Shown here in pieces: positions 43,524-54,906 of a stretch of 64,000 bases of DNA. The position numbers and the translations under genes were made by a program. How positions within the stretch are numbered: the stretch's first letter is position 1; every line of letters starts with the position of its first letter. The notes beneath the pieces were generated by a model. The model ran no database searches. It was given only the letters and a program-made list of their open reading frames with translations, and was not told the DNA's origin. This stretch comes from Limnephilus marmoratus. Lineage: Eukaryota; Arthropoda; Insecta; Trichoptera; Limnephilidae. Location of the stretch: contig OU862918.1 in NCBI GenBank assembly GCA_917880885.1, forward strand, positions 2,108,001-2,172,000, given 5' to 3'.

Positions 43524-43793
43524 TTTACGCACGCTTGACTTGGGGAGTAAGCTGGTGAATGCGTGTCTAGAACGTTACGAAAAGTGTGATCAGGCGAGGC
43601 GAACGGTCGGGCTGTTACGCAAGCTTGACTTGGGGAGTAAACTGATGAATGCGTGACAAGAGCATTATGAAAAGTGTGATCAGGCAAGGCGAACGGTCGG
43701 GCCTTTACGCACGCTTGACTTGGGGAGTAAACTGGTGAATACGTAACGAGAGCGTTATGAAAAGCGTGATCGGGTGAGGCGAACGGAAGTTGA
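43524..43793. repeat. Three 90-bp tandem repeats
   Basis: Units start at 43524, 43614 and 43704, each with TACGCACGCTTGACTTGGGG (middle one CAAGC), GAAAAGTGTGATCAGGC and GGCGAACGG. Divergence is roughly 10%. A minus-strand frame across them is incidental. Confidence 0.85.
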
Positions 43794-45145
43794 GAGGGAG
43801 ATATAAGTTAGTGAAATTTTACTTCAGTCGTGTGGTCTAAAGCACACTCGTTTTTTGTTCATGTTAGGTATGTATTCAGGTTTGTGTAGAATTATTAAAA
43901 TCGTTTTGTTTAAATATGTATTTTTGAAAATTGTTATCAAGATGGGAGTATTTTTTGTTTTAGTTAGTTAGCTTTGCTGGAAAGACTTTACGAAATTATT
44001 ATGTAATGTACGAGTACATAAATTAAGATATATTATCTGGTAAACGGAAAACAATCGCAAAAAAAACAATTGCTCTGTTTTTAAATTGATATTTGACCAG
44101 AACTCATCGAGGTAATTTTCGCGCGTGTTTTCAAAATGTTATCCCGCGTTCAACACGTTATTGACACCACACCGTATTTTCATTCACTAATCACTGGACC
44201 AAGAGTTAAAACTTTAGTCCATTCCGCCATGCCAAGTAGTCCTTTTTTACGAAGTTTGAAGTGTGAAGTACCTCCCTTCTTCGTTTCGTATCAGCGGAAG
44301 TTGTATTTTCTGTGCCTAGTTTATTCTTTATACATCTTTTCCGTACGGGTTGTTATTCAGAAAAAATCTCATTATATCATACTTTGCAATGTTACATGTT
44401 TCATTATTAAAAGGCTTTTACCAACACAAAAAAACTCTTATTAATATTACAAGGGGTTAGCTACGTAGTACTTTTTCCAATGTTCGTAGAAAAGGAATTT
44501 ATACAAAATGTCGACAAATATGATCCAACACAGTTGGAGTTGTTCGAAACATTTTACCCTTTAAAAAGTATTTTGAAACTACGGTGAGTTTTATTTTGTT
44601 ATTTAAATGATATATATTGATTTAAAATTCTATTACAAACAAGCGTATTGTTAAGCGCGAGTTTACGTACTAGTAGGCTTTTACATGAAATATATACAGT
44701 TGTTTTAACTATTTTTTGATAAAGGAAAGGTAGAGTAAGATTGATTTTTATATAGGTAAAATAATAAATGTATGATTTTCATACCATTATTTCAGTTTTG
44801 TTTGAAATTTTAATTTAGTCAACAATTTGACTTCAAGAGATCCTCATCAACCAGCATGGTCATTTTTGGTGTAAAAAAACTACCACAAAAAAAAACAAAA
44901 ACCACCGTTTATGAGTATTTTCTCGGCCTAAATGCGGCCTTTAATCGGGTTTCCCGCCACTTTTATGGTAAAAACTAAAAGCAAGAGGTCCCAGCTAAAG
45001 TAGTGTTTTATTATTATTTTTAATTGATGAACTAATGTTTAAGACAAGATTTTTACGCATTGTACAAAGGGTAACAATTACAAAGGGTAAGTAATAATTA
45101 TTAGCCTGAAACACTCATTTACTTTGAAAAAATCTTTCGAGAAAA
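43794..45145. other. Unassigned
   Basis: AT-rich. The frame at 44136-44444 is hydrophobic toward its end but lacks any known motif or splice context and is not called. Confidence 0.45.
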
Positions 45146-45152
45146 GATACAT

Positions 45153-45224
45153 GCCGCCGACGGGACTCGAGCCCGCTTCCTTCTGATTTCCGGTCAACTG
45201 CTCTGTCCACTGAGCTACGACGGC
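45153..45224 (-). tRNA. tRNA-like sequence with full cloverleaf geometry
   Basis: 72 nt on the minus strand: acceptor GCCGTCG/CGGCGGC (one wobble), D stem GCTC/GAGC, anticodon stem GTTGA/TCAGA (one mismatch, one wobble), loop CCGGAAA, five-base variable loop and T arm GCGGG/CCCGT around CTCGAGT. The loop would give GGA (a Ser anticodon), but it has C at position 33 and no long Ser variable arm. The 5' end is caught in an inverted repeat. It is more likely a tRNA-derived repeat than a working gene. Confidence 0.5.
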
Positions 45225-45379
45225 TTATCTCATACCCGCCAAATAATTCAATATGCCTTTCCTATATAAAAATAAAGTTCGTTGTTTGCAGGTGGAAAAA
45301 TGTAATAAGCAGTAATTGTTGAATTAAACACTAGTACCTATATATTGAATTATTTGGCGGGTAGGAGATAAGCCGACGT
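45217..45379. repeat. Inverted repeat attached to the tRNA-like sequence
   Basis: Arms at ~45217-45254 and 45342-45379 (GGCTTATCTC, ACCCGCCAAATAATTCAATA) are reverse complements with about two mismatches. They duplicate the first ~8 nt of the tRNA-like sequence in opposite orientation. Confidence 0.75.
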
Positions 45380-46082
45380 ATTATTATTTTTTTAGATTTT
45401 ATTTTTGTGACTAAATAAAACATTTTACGTACGTATATTGTGGTGAATTTAAGTAGTATAATAATGTTATTTCTTAGTCTTCCTCACTAGGGGCCCTGTG
45501 CCGAGGCGGACTAAAGTTATTTAATTTTTTTTTTATTTATCTTCTAGGCCTTTTTAAGTGATTTTCGAGATTTTCATTAACATCATTCAGCCAAATTTTT
45601 ATTCTACGTACTCATTAAACTTTTCTATTCAATTGTCAACATGCAATAATCAATATTCAGTTGTCAATATGCTGGTTATTTTATTTAGACAACAGGAAGA
45701 ATTACAAAATCCACCTGCGTATTATCACTTTTAATGATTTTCGACATCATCTTAAAGATTTATTTTAACACACACTTTCGGAATATCAATTGAATATTAT
45801 TATAATATATAGGAATGATTTTAAAGAAACAAGACTGTCCGTCGACTACAACTGGCTTGTTTAGCGCTAAAAACCAAAGAGAGTACCGAAGGACTCGCGA
45901 ATCTTCAACTGACCGTTGCGACCGCTTCCCTCAAAACTCTCGACCATTTAAAATGCGTGTCAGTGTTGCTATTTATGGTGGGCAAAAAATATATATTCAG
46001 TGGTTGACGTAAAATACCAAACGAGGCGTAAAATATCGAACTAGGTTTAAAATTAATCTACCAGGAAACTCGTTTTTTTTTA
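45380..46082. other. Unassigned
   Basis: AT-rich, with a small GC-richer patch at 45830-45960. No known motif in the frame at 45815-46012. Confidence 0.45.
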
Positions 46083-46480
46083 AAATTATCTCCACACAGG
46101 AGGCCCTGAGGAAAGTAATTCCCCTCGGGTCTATATCATTTTTAGGGATACCGTGTAGGGGTCTTTTTAAGGAAGGAAGAAAGGAAGTTTTGGGAAGGAA
46201 TTGGGTATGAGGGGTTGATAAGAATCTGGGGGTCAATGTGTCCAGTATTGACGGACGTATGAATCCATCCCTTCCACTTCGGTGCAAGGCGATGTTCCGA
46301 GAGACTAAGGTTGGAGAAGTCAAAGGGACTCCCTCAGCCACTCTCTCTTGATCCTGCCTGCCATGCAGCTATTGGGCAGACGCATCCGCTGCCAAGACCC
46401 GGACAAACCTCACCCCTGAACCCGCGCACCCCTGCTAAGTCACCAAACGTAGCGTACCACTTGGGGTGAAAAATGGCAGA
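46083..46480 (-). mobile_element. Family F retroposon, longest copy
   Basis: Minus strand: CACCCCAAGTGGTACGCTAC, GGTGACTTAGCAGGGGTGCG, TTTGTCCGGGTCTTGGCAGC, then GGACACATTGACCCCCAGAT, a CTTCCTT stretch, CTACACGGTATCCC, the stem-loop GACCCGAGGGGAA...TTTCCTCAGGGCC and CTCCTGTGTGGAG. No full frame. The tail equals that of the LINE at 17430. Confidence 0.7.
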
Positions 46481-47694
46481 GGTGTTAATAAATGACGTAA
46501 GAAAAATAATAAGAAATATAAATTTGAACTATTTGTGAAACATGACAATGTACTCTTATTTCAATTTGAAGCCGCCTTGTTTCATGCGGCACATCATTCG
46601 ATGCGACGCGCGACGCCGACGGATGCGACTCGATCACTCGCCGGTTTTATTACGAAGGAGATTGGTTGCCTCGCGAGCAGTGCTTAAGATTACATGAACC
46701 GTGATTTTGTTCCGGAGACCTTACCACCACCTTCTACTGCGCCTTCGTCCCCTCCCGCCATACACCAGCCCCTATATCAGCGTTGAGTTCAACTCGCAAG
46801 ATAAATGTAGCGGAATGTTCTCACGACCCCTTCTTGTATTTTCCTTAATGGCAATACTTTTCAATAAAAGTTTAATTTGTTGCCTTACGATTTTTTTAAC
46901 GAAGTTTTGATGATCATATCTAGTTCATAAGTGAATTTGTCCTAGTTCATAAGGAAAATATCAATATTATTTACTAATTAATCTAAAGTAGGTTATAGGC
47001 AAGACGGAATGCATTTGCATGAACCAAAAAAGAGAAACATTATGAAGAATGACGTCTTTTAAAACTGGCTTTCTTTATTTTGTTTATATCTAATCCGCAT
47101 CACCGGTGTAGTCGGCAACATCATAAATAACTAAATGCATACCAGTTTTGCACAACACTACTACACGTACAATGGAGTGGTGTAGTTTAATCAACTAGCA
47201 ATAGAGCTGAGATTAGAACCTGACTACAATAAATTCAAAAATAAATTAAACAATAATATCTTAAATAATTTAGCCACTTAGAACCGCATTAACCTTTAAT
47301 TAACAATACTTATTCAAAAATTTATTTTAAATTATTATTATTTTTTTTTAATATTATTTTATTTTTTTTTACACATTCGATTTATGTAAGTACGTAAATA
47401 TAATGTATGTGTTATAATTTTTAATTTTAATTTTTTTAATTTAAAAAATATATATATATTTTTCTCTTCCCTTAACACACGAGTAGTTACACTCTCGTAA
47501 AGGTTATATATTATATACATATATATGTTTGTACTGTTTATAATCAATGTTGCATGTTAGTATTTAATGATTTGAGTTTAATCCGTTTGTAACCTGAAAA
47601 TGTAATTACTCATGATTATATTACATGTATATGTATATAAAAACTAATAAAAAAAAAATTAAAAAAAAAAGTATAAAACATCTATGTCTGGTCA
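46481..47694. other. Unassigned; GC-richer single-copy patch at 46570-46800
   Basis: 46570-46800 has GCGACGCGCGACGCCGACGG and CCGGTTTTATTACGAAGG, with no partner here. The rest to 47690 is very AT-rich with A and T runs. Confidence 0.35.
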
Positions 47695-47815
47695 GTGGTT
47701 GAGTGGGCATAGCGCTTGAGTCCCATCCGAGCGTCGCGTGTACGATTCCTCGACTAGCTAAGTCCTCCATCACAACACAAGCAACATTTTTCGGCTTTCT
47801 TAAAAAAAAATAGAC
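47695..47815 (+). mobile_element. tRNA-like SINE, short type
   Basis: GGTTGAGTGGGCATAGCGCT and TGTACGATTCCTCGA resemble degraded A and B boxes. The tail TAAGTCCTCCATCACAACAC...TTTTTCGGCTTTCTT matches 32690-32720. Distinct from the main SINE family. Confidence 0.5.
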
Positions 47816-50800
47816 TATTTAAAAACTGTTTTGAAAATGTGATGAAAGCCCTTTTTATGATTAAAAATAAACATATCATTTTTTTATCTTAAAAATTTTG
47901 CTTACAAACAAAAAAAGTTTGTAAAATGGCTCACTTTAATTTTTCTTAAAAATATTGATAACAAAAAAAAATAAAACACATACATAATTTTTGTCGTTTT
48001 ATGTAAAAATAATAAAAAAATCTCGAAGTTGAATAATTTTTTTTTCAAATTGCGGTCGGAAACTTTGGTTTTATAAAGACCAAATAAATTATGTTAACTT
48101 ATAGATTTGAATATAAAGTGGGTGTTTTCTCTTTCTAATACCACTTAGGTAATTTTTTTTGTTTTTTTTTTTTTAAGAAAGACAAATCATATCTTAGATC
48201 ATATTACTAAGATAGTATTTCTAATCATTAACCATTAGATAGCAAGGGAGACTCAACGATTTCCATGATATCCATGTGATTTTTTTTCCGAAAACCGGAC
48301 AAATAATAGACTTGGCTGTTTTACCACAATAGAATTTTAAATATATTTTTTAGGGTCATTCTTAAAAAAAATCATTTCAAAATTAAATAAAACAGATTTT
48401 CGAATATTTATAATATATTAACAGGTCAAATCTGCCTTTGCTTCTAATTTACTAATAAATAATTGTTATTTCAATTTATTAGTAAATGACGATAAAACAG
48501 AAGTAAATTCATATAGTGGGCAGTGATTTAAATATTGTGTCCTCTGTGTGTAAAGTTGTATCTTCTCCAAGCATAATCTTTCTAATAAAACTGTATCCAT
48601 CTAAAATAACTTGCCAGGTACTGAAGTATGTTTTCTGTATCTGTTTGTACATAATTACGTAGATAGAGCATAGGAAGTCATATACAGCGCCCTTGATGTG
48701 ATTTTATTATTATTTGTAACATTAGCAGAATTCAATGACTAAGTATTAACTGCCTAAATCTATTTCTGGAACGGTTACCTGATGTAGGTTTTCCATGCGA
48801 GAAAAATTCGACAAAAATTTGCCAATTGATTGTTCTTATAAAGTACAGCTCAAAATTGAATGAAACTGCACTCATCCAAATATTTACTGTTTTCTTTATG
48901 ATACACCGTTATGTGAATCGCTGTTAAAAACTTAAAAATAATTTCATCTTTGTATCGGCGTTTATACAGTTTGCTACTCTTTTTTTTTTTTATTCCTACA
49001 AAAGTTTTTGAATGATTGCTAACAAATGGTTATTTCATCTCTCAATGTCAAGATCAAGACCTTGTGAAGCAAATTAATTAAATAAGTATTATCTTGTTTT
49101 GTAAGTAACTTACGTCAACGAAAATCCAGCGTCTGATTTACATAACTAAGCCGGAGGTTCAATTTGAAGTATCACCGATAACCTTTCCTCCGTTTGCAAT
49201 TAGGCCGATTTTTCCTTTTTTAAACGCTTTGAATTTGTTTGAGACTAATTAAAATTCAAACTGGCGTCCTAAAGAATTATTGTTGTGCTGCAAAGGATTT
49301 ACTGGAAAATATATATTCACCCTTGTAAGGGTGAATTTTTGAAGGGATGTTTTTGTAATAATTCATCAACATTAACTACCCTCAATTTCTTACCACAAAT
49401 GTAATTCGCCCCGTCACCCCGTCGCTCCATCACTCAATGTAAATGCGTTGCGTTTTACGACTGTTTCATTTGGTATTTGAATCATTTGATTGCATCCATT
49501 TTATCATAATCTCTCACATAAATCTGCTATGAAAACGAAATGTGATTTTCACACTTACATTTTAACCTGAAAAACTTATATTTTAGACCACTTTTTAGTA
49601 AAATATAAATCAGATAGGTAGTTACTGTCTTTAAAAAGTGTACCCGTTTTAAAACATTAAATTAAGTTCATTATCCGTTGTATAAATTATGTTGGCCATT
49701 CCAGAAATTCAAATGAAGTAATTTTGAGACACTATAAATCCAAAACATTGGAAACGCCAAACAAAGTCTCCGAACAAAAGTTGGGGGTAAATCATGGAAA
49801 GCAGCCAGCGATCCTTGAATGAGCTTTTTCGTAACCCTTAGAACAGAAGCTTTCGCATACGAAAGCCGAATCCTGCAAATGCTGCCACTTGTTCGCCGGG
49901 AGGTGGTAGGTGGTGGCATTGGTAGATGGTCGCTTGGAGGAAGTAGAATAGCAATACATACTAGCAACCCCTGTCGGTGGCATTAGGAGGCCCCCCCTTC
50001 CATGGGGAGGGAGGGTAGTAAGTCCGGGGTGGCTGAATTACGGGTGTTTTACTAAGAACGCCGGTCTGAATTTATTTCATTAGATTTCGAATCGAACCGT
50101 AACATGAAACGTGAGATCTTCTCTCCAATCCAAAGAGACAAAAACTGAATTGGACTTTTAAAAGTTCCGATGGATGTTTGCTAACTTATTCGATAGACAG
50201 AAGTTGAGCATTGAGCATTGAGCATGGCGGTGGTCATATTGGATAGAAATTTATTATTTCTGTTACTGAACTGTGCGGCCAGGACAATAAACTGAATACA
50301 ATAAAAGAATAGTTACACCATTTTACGATCTTCCTGAGAAAAGTGATATAATATTTATGCGAGTTTAACCAAGTCGAAAGGTTTTTAATATTTACTACCG
50401 CGTAATGTTTATCTACTCATCTCATATTAATGTTGAATGAGTAAGTTTAGGCAAATCTGTTAGTAACTGTTAGTTCGTTTTTAATTTCTTCTTTTAACTA
50501 TTTTACTTTTTGGGTTCATTCTTTACATCTTTATACCATAATGCCATTATGGGTTTCAATTGATTGGACAATAAATATCCCATTAATGTAGCCAGAAATA
50601 AAAGCTCTTTATCGTCAGTGTTATTTTTCATGATAAGAGTGTAAGACATGTTAATTTTTTATCAATTCAAAGTATTTTAAAAACTTATAGATGTATTTTG
50701 CTTATTCCGATCAGATTATTTTGAAATTAGTTCATTTTTAATTTTCTTTAATATTCATGGAGATGTGTAAAAGATACCAATTTTTGAAAAAGTTATCATC

Positions 50801-51711
50801 ATGCATTTATAAAGACTAAATCTCGTGTAAAAGGGGTAAAGAAAGATACAATTATTATAGAAATCGAAAAAAAAACAAATGAAAGAATACGAGGAAGAAA
50901 ATAAATAATAAAAAATGCACTAAGTATACCCAACTTTATTTTTGATGAGCAGTATGTAATTTATTAAGAAATATTATTTATTGACAAAGTTTTGTAGGTT
51001 GGTACTTTTAGTTAAATTATTCTTAAATTTATAAGTTTCTTTTTAAAATATTTTTAAACGCGTAACTGTCAAACGTCAATTTGGCCAAAAATCTGTGTCA
51101 ATCTTTAATACGTAAGTAAATACCCACAAAAAACGCGTCCTTAAAATGGCTACACGGGTTGTTCCACCAAACTATGTTTAAAGATGAAGATTCTAAACCG
51201 AACCAAATTACACAAAACTCAAAAATTTTAGAAAATTTTTGTTATAACTTCAGATGCAGTTTCGACCAATAAACTTGCTGTAAAGTTTATCAGAATGGAG
51301 GCTGATATTTAAGTTTGGTAGTGGAGATGGTTTTTTTGCCTCGTTTTTCAATTGACCACTGCTGAGGAAACCTCCATTATTTCACTCATTGTTCGGCGTT
51401 CGTCCCGCCAAGCAAGTGGCAAATATTTATTACAAAAAAATATGAAGAATAAACATGAAATAATTCTAGAGCACCATCTCCTTTTGTCATGCTATGCCGT
51501 GCTAGAACATATGTTTTGTCGTAAAAAAATTCCGTACTACATAATTCCATGTTAATTTTAAAGGCTGTGATTCTTTTGTACAAGTTGATAGTTATTCGGG
51601 TATTTTTACAATTCAATACAAAATTATAATTATCGAAGAAAGCAAATCCTTTGTGGCTTGAAATTATACAAATGAAAGATGGTTCTTTGGTTATAACCAC
51701 TTTTTTTTTTT
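47816..51711. other. Unassigned AT-rich DNA
   Basis: Includes the older partner of 41690-43180. 49780-50040 is GC-richer, and its plus strand reads AFAYESRILQMLPLVRREVV before a stop, which is not recognised. Otherwise there are homopolymer runs and no supported gene. Confidence 0.4.
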
Positions 51712-51746
51712 TATAACTAGCTGACCCGGACATGTGTTGCTGTGGC
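51712..51746 (+). repeat. Family D, first 35 bp before LINE insertion
   Basis: TATAACTAGCTGACCCGG and TTGCTGTGGC match the start of 31761. The element resumes at 53138 (TGTGGCTAACGAAACACAAC). Confidence 0.68.
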
Positions 51747-51987
51747 CCTCTCTCCTCACCCAAACTGCGCATGTGGTGATACTAATCAGGACGCCAGGCA
51801 CATTCTGTGGCACTGCGAGTTGATGAAGGAAGCACGAGAGGAAATGTTGGATGGCTTGCGCGGAATAACAAGACCAGCGTGGAATGCTGACCTTGTGTCG
51901 AACAAAGAGAATTTTGAATGCTTGAAAAAGTTTGTCAAGTCCTGGGTAGAGAGATGGCCTGTACTTAGAGTCGCCGACCTAGATTAA
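51747..51987 (+). pseudogene. R1-like LINE ORF2 C-terminus
   Basis: About 79 residues: PNCACGDTNQDARHILWHCE, then LKKFVKSWVERWPVL and a TAA at 51985-51987. The CXCG...H...C block is the zinc-like motif near the end of R1/LOA/jockey-type ORF2. Only this tip is present because of 5' truncation. Confidence 0.78.
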
Positions 51988-53137
51988 ATTCATCTTTGTT
52001 TCAGGTGCCACACGTATTGCTCCCGTCTTCTTCTTCGGTCCTCCTCTATTACTCTTTATTTAGTGAATATGCTTTGAACTATCTATAATATAACTTATGT
52101 GACCTATAAAATACTGATAACATCTGTCTATTTTTTTTTTTTTTTCTTCTGATCTCTGCTAACAATGATTTATGTTTTTACCTCGACAGGTCATGTTGGT
52201 GTTGGTGATCGATATTAGTGATGACACTAATGCTCGATATATTATCACTCTGAACTGATTATGTAATTATGTTTCACATGTATAAATGCTCTTATTATTT
52301 TCTATTTTTCTGTATTAGTTTTGGTTTCCATTCTTTGGTGGCGCAACTGAACTGAACATATTATGTATCGTCATTCCCCCATAGAAAGGGGGTGGGATAG
52401 ACCCTGTCCATGCACATTGCCAGACGAACACATACCAGAGTGGTCTTCCCGCGATCCGCCCGCGCCTCCCCCATCGTCATGCGTAGGCCTGAGGCGTAAC
52501 CGTGCGGTCTCGATGTCCTTCCGTCCCCCCTCCGGTAACCCGACGCTCATCTTTTCCTCAAGGTCTTCAAAATCTTCCCCTTCTCTCCCAAGTGCATTTC
52601 TTCGAGGCAAAATCGGGGAACCGGCTAAAGGGCGCGGACTTCGAGCATCGTCTGCGGTTGGGCCGATAGCTATACGTATTCTCATTGGGACTGCCCGGTG
52701 GTCAATGGAATACTTTCTCTGGCTCTTCTTTTTATATATTTTATTTTCTTTCCGCTATTATAGTAATTACTTACATTATAACATAATCATATAACTGTTT
52801 TTTCCTCATTACTTATTTTATTTACAGAAGGTTTCTTCGACTGGTCTAGCCGTTATTTTTATTTTTCTTTTACTAACACTGTTTTCTCTTATTGATGTTA
52901 CCTATTTCAGAAGAATTATTCCACGGGCTGCTACTTCTATTTATCTTTTGTATAATTTTAATGTAAGTACTTGCATACTGCTTACTAACCCCGTATGCAT
53001 GGACATTGGAGGGTCTAGAGTCGTTCAAATAAATGTAGCTTCGTTCAAAAAAAAAGTAGAGTCTTGAGGTGTGCGGTGAAGGAGGAAACCATATGTTTCC
53101 TTATAACGCCGTTGGGAAAGTGGTGGGTCCCCTCCAA
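51747..53137 (+). mobile_element. R1-like LINE 3' fragment inserted in family D
   Basis: Bounded by TGTGGC at 51741-51746 and 53138-53143. Holds the coding end (to 51987), a ~1.1-kb 3' UTR with a GC-rich section (52370-52690, including CCCCCATAGAAAGGGGG), and an end like that at 29800-30000. Confidence 0.75.
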
Positions 53138-53286
53138 TGTGGCTAACGAAACACAACGTCATCTACTGGATGGCTACCCAACATTTTAACTCACACCGCC
53201 ATCTGTTAATTTGCATCCAAATAAAATCTACACCGCCCGCTTGCCAGCCCGCTCGTCCACCACACACAAACATTTTTTTATTTATT
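53138..53286 (+). repeat. Family D, continuation after the LINE
   Basis: TGTGGCTAACGAAACACAAC, then CACACCGCCATCTG and CCGCTTGCCAGCCCGC, comparable with 31785-31870. Confidence 0.62.
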
Positions 53287-54010
53287 TAATAAAACATGCA
53301 TTCCCATGAGTTATCAAAACTCATTAAGGGATCGCTAATTGGTACTTTTGAAAAGTTAAACCCAACCCAACCCAATATGCAGTCACAATATATGAAGAAA
53401 AAATTTACAAAACATTTCACCGAAGCAACATACAGACACAACATATGAAGAATCACTTTACAAATATTTAACAGAAACATGTCTTATAAGATGAATTATT
53501 ATAACCACTCATTTGATGTGTGTGCTGTTGGTGTCAAAAAGTTAAAATAAAGTTTCCTCCATGATGGACTATAGAAATGCTTAAAAAAAACAAAATCAGG
53601 AAAAGACAATAAAAAGTAAAAAGGGCTCAAAAATATACAGACCTAATACAAGATGTTTACGAACAAAATACATGACAAGATTTAAAAAAGATATAAACAG
53701 CGCCCACCATATCTGGATGTACAAAGTTTGGTACTTGGAGATAATCAGGATAGCTATCAGAATAGAGTTTGTACCTATTTATGACTCGTTTTCCAAATAA
53801 CATTTAAAAAAATAAGATTTCAATATATTGTCTCGAGATTTATTAGAGTCTTAATTCTTCAGGCAATTTGTTATAGTTATTGTAGGCAATGTATTCTAAT
53901 GATTTCAGTCCGAACTGTGTTGAGCGTATTTTTGATGTATGTAGTTTGTTGTGTTGTCGTGTATTATATTGATGAACGTCGCTGTTATAGTTTAGTTTTA
54001 TATTTGTTTG
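53287..54010 (-). mobile_element. LINE 3' end (family G), C-terminus plus 3' UTR
   Basis: The minus strand carries a LINE C-terminus at 53990-53843 and a 3' UTR to 53287 that matches 19608-20045. Tail TGTTTTATTAAATAAATAAA on the minus strand is typical of LINE 3' ends. Confidence 0.78.
53843..53992 (-). pseudogene. LINE ORF2 C-terminus (YNTRQ type)
   Basis: Minus strand reads VHQYNTRQHNKLHTSKIRST and AYNNYNKLPEELRL before a TAA at 53845-53843. Y/HNTRQ...L followed by YNKLP is the familiar end of CR1/jockey-like ORF2. The upstream part is missing. Confidence 0.78.
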
Positions 54011-54059
54011 GGTGTTGCGCTGAATAATATTTCAGATGGTGTTTGTTATCTCAAAGCTA

Positions 54060-54220
54060 GGAACAATCTTAAATGGCAATACAAGTACTTCCCCACCTTC
54101 CTCTTTCCCACCTCCTTCCCCTCCACTACCTTCAGCCTTACAATATACCCTAATTGGGGATGCCATAGTCTCACAGGCTCCAGACGGGAGCAGCTGAGAC
54201 TCTTGTGAGGTATTCATATT
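54060..54220 (+). mobile_element. SINE 3' module, 5' truncated
   Basis: TACTTCCCCACCTTCCTC, a CT-rich run, CTAATTGGGGATGCCATAGT, CAGACGGGAGCAGCTGAGAC and TCTTGTGAGGTATTC match the 3' part of the main SINE. The tRNA-like head is absent. Confidence 0.75.

Positions 54221-54223
<3 letters not shown>

Positions 54224-54286
<63 letters not shown>
54224..54286. repeat. (AT)n microsatellite
   Basis: About 62 bp of uninterrupted AT dinucleotides directly after the SINE tail. Confidence 0.95.
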
Positions 54287-54287
<1 letters not shown>

Positions 54288-54288
<1 letters not shown>

Positions 54289-54345
54289 TGATGAAGGTTA
54301 AGATCAACCGAAACTGGTTGAAGTTTATAAATAAAATAAAGTGGT
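54288..54345 (+). ncRNA. Hammerhead-like core motif, possible
   Basis: CTGATGA (54288-54294), a 4-bp stem GGTT/AACC and GAAAC (54310-54314) match the hammerhead catalytic consensus. Stems I and III and a cleavage triplet are not clear, so this may be only a conserved retroelement end. Confidence 0.3.
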
Positions 54346-54906
54346 TTTTAAGCAAAGAACATTTTTCTTTTGCTAAATTATATTTTACAATCGTCGTAAA
54401 GGTTTTTTTCACTTGATTTAACACTCTTTGTTACAACAAGTCACGCTTTGAATAAAGTTGCGTTCGCTCCAACCCTTCGTTATTTCTAAGATTTCAGCGA
54501 ACAACCCGGCTGTTGCGGATTCCGTTAGTTTATATCATCCCCTAACTAAATTACCAATTCTAAAGCATTCACAGAATACAAAGAACACCGCCATAATAGG
54601 AAGTCAATGAGTTCTCATTAATGTAGGCTTATGCCCACTAATTTGCGGAGGCAGTATACAAATTTTAAATCTTGCTCGGAAATTAATTCTGATTTCAATA
54701 TCGTGATAATTATTTATAACCACACAAAGACATTTTGATTAATTTTACATTAATCAGTCTAGTATTGCTTCCTTTATTAGAGAGAATTTATTGTGGAAAA
54801 TCAAAATACTGTTATATATATATTGTTTCAAAATTTTGCTTGATCGTAATATTGAATTACTCATTTATTTTTAATTTTTAACTCTATGAGTTAAATCTCA
54901 AATTAT
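54346..54906. other. Unassigned
   Basis: AT-rich sequence without a recognised gene or repeat. Confidence 0.5.

Noticed and set aside
43397..43687. Minus-strand protein with repeated THSPAYSPSQACV-type blocks
   Set aside because: It is the translation of the 90-bp tandem repeat, and the third unit is not in the frame.
43524..43793. CRISPR-like array
   Set aside because: Units are long, contiguous and diverged with no short repeat/spacer alternation, and the DNA is eukaryotic.
44136..44444. 102-residue open frame with hydrophobic stretch
   Set aside because: No known motif, neighbouring exon or conserved context; such lengths are expected by chance.
52363..52794. 143-residue plus frame and 104-residue minus frame in GC-rich DNA
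   Set aside because: They lie inside the bounded LINE insertion, downstream of its stop codon, with no recognised motif. Treated as 3' UTR.
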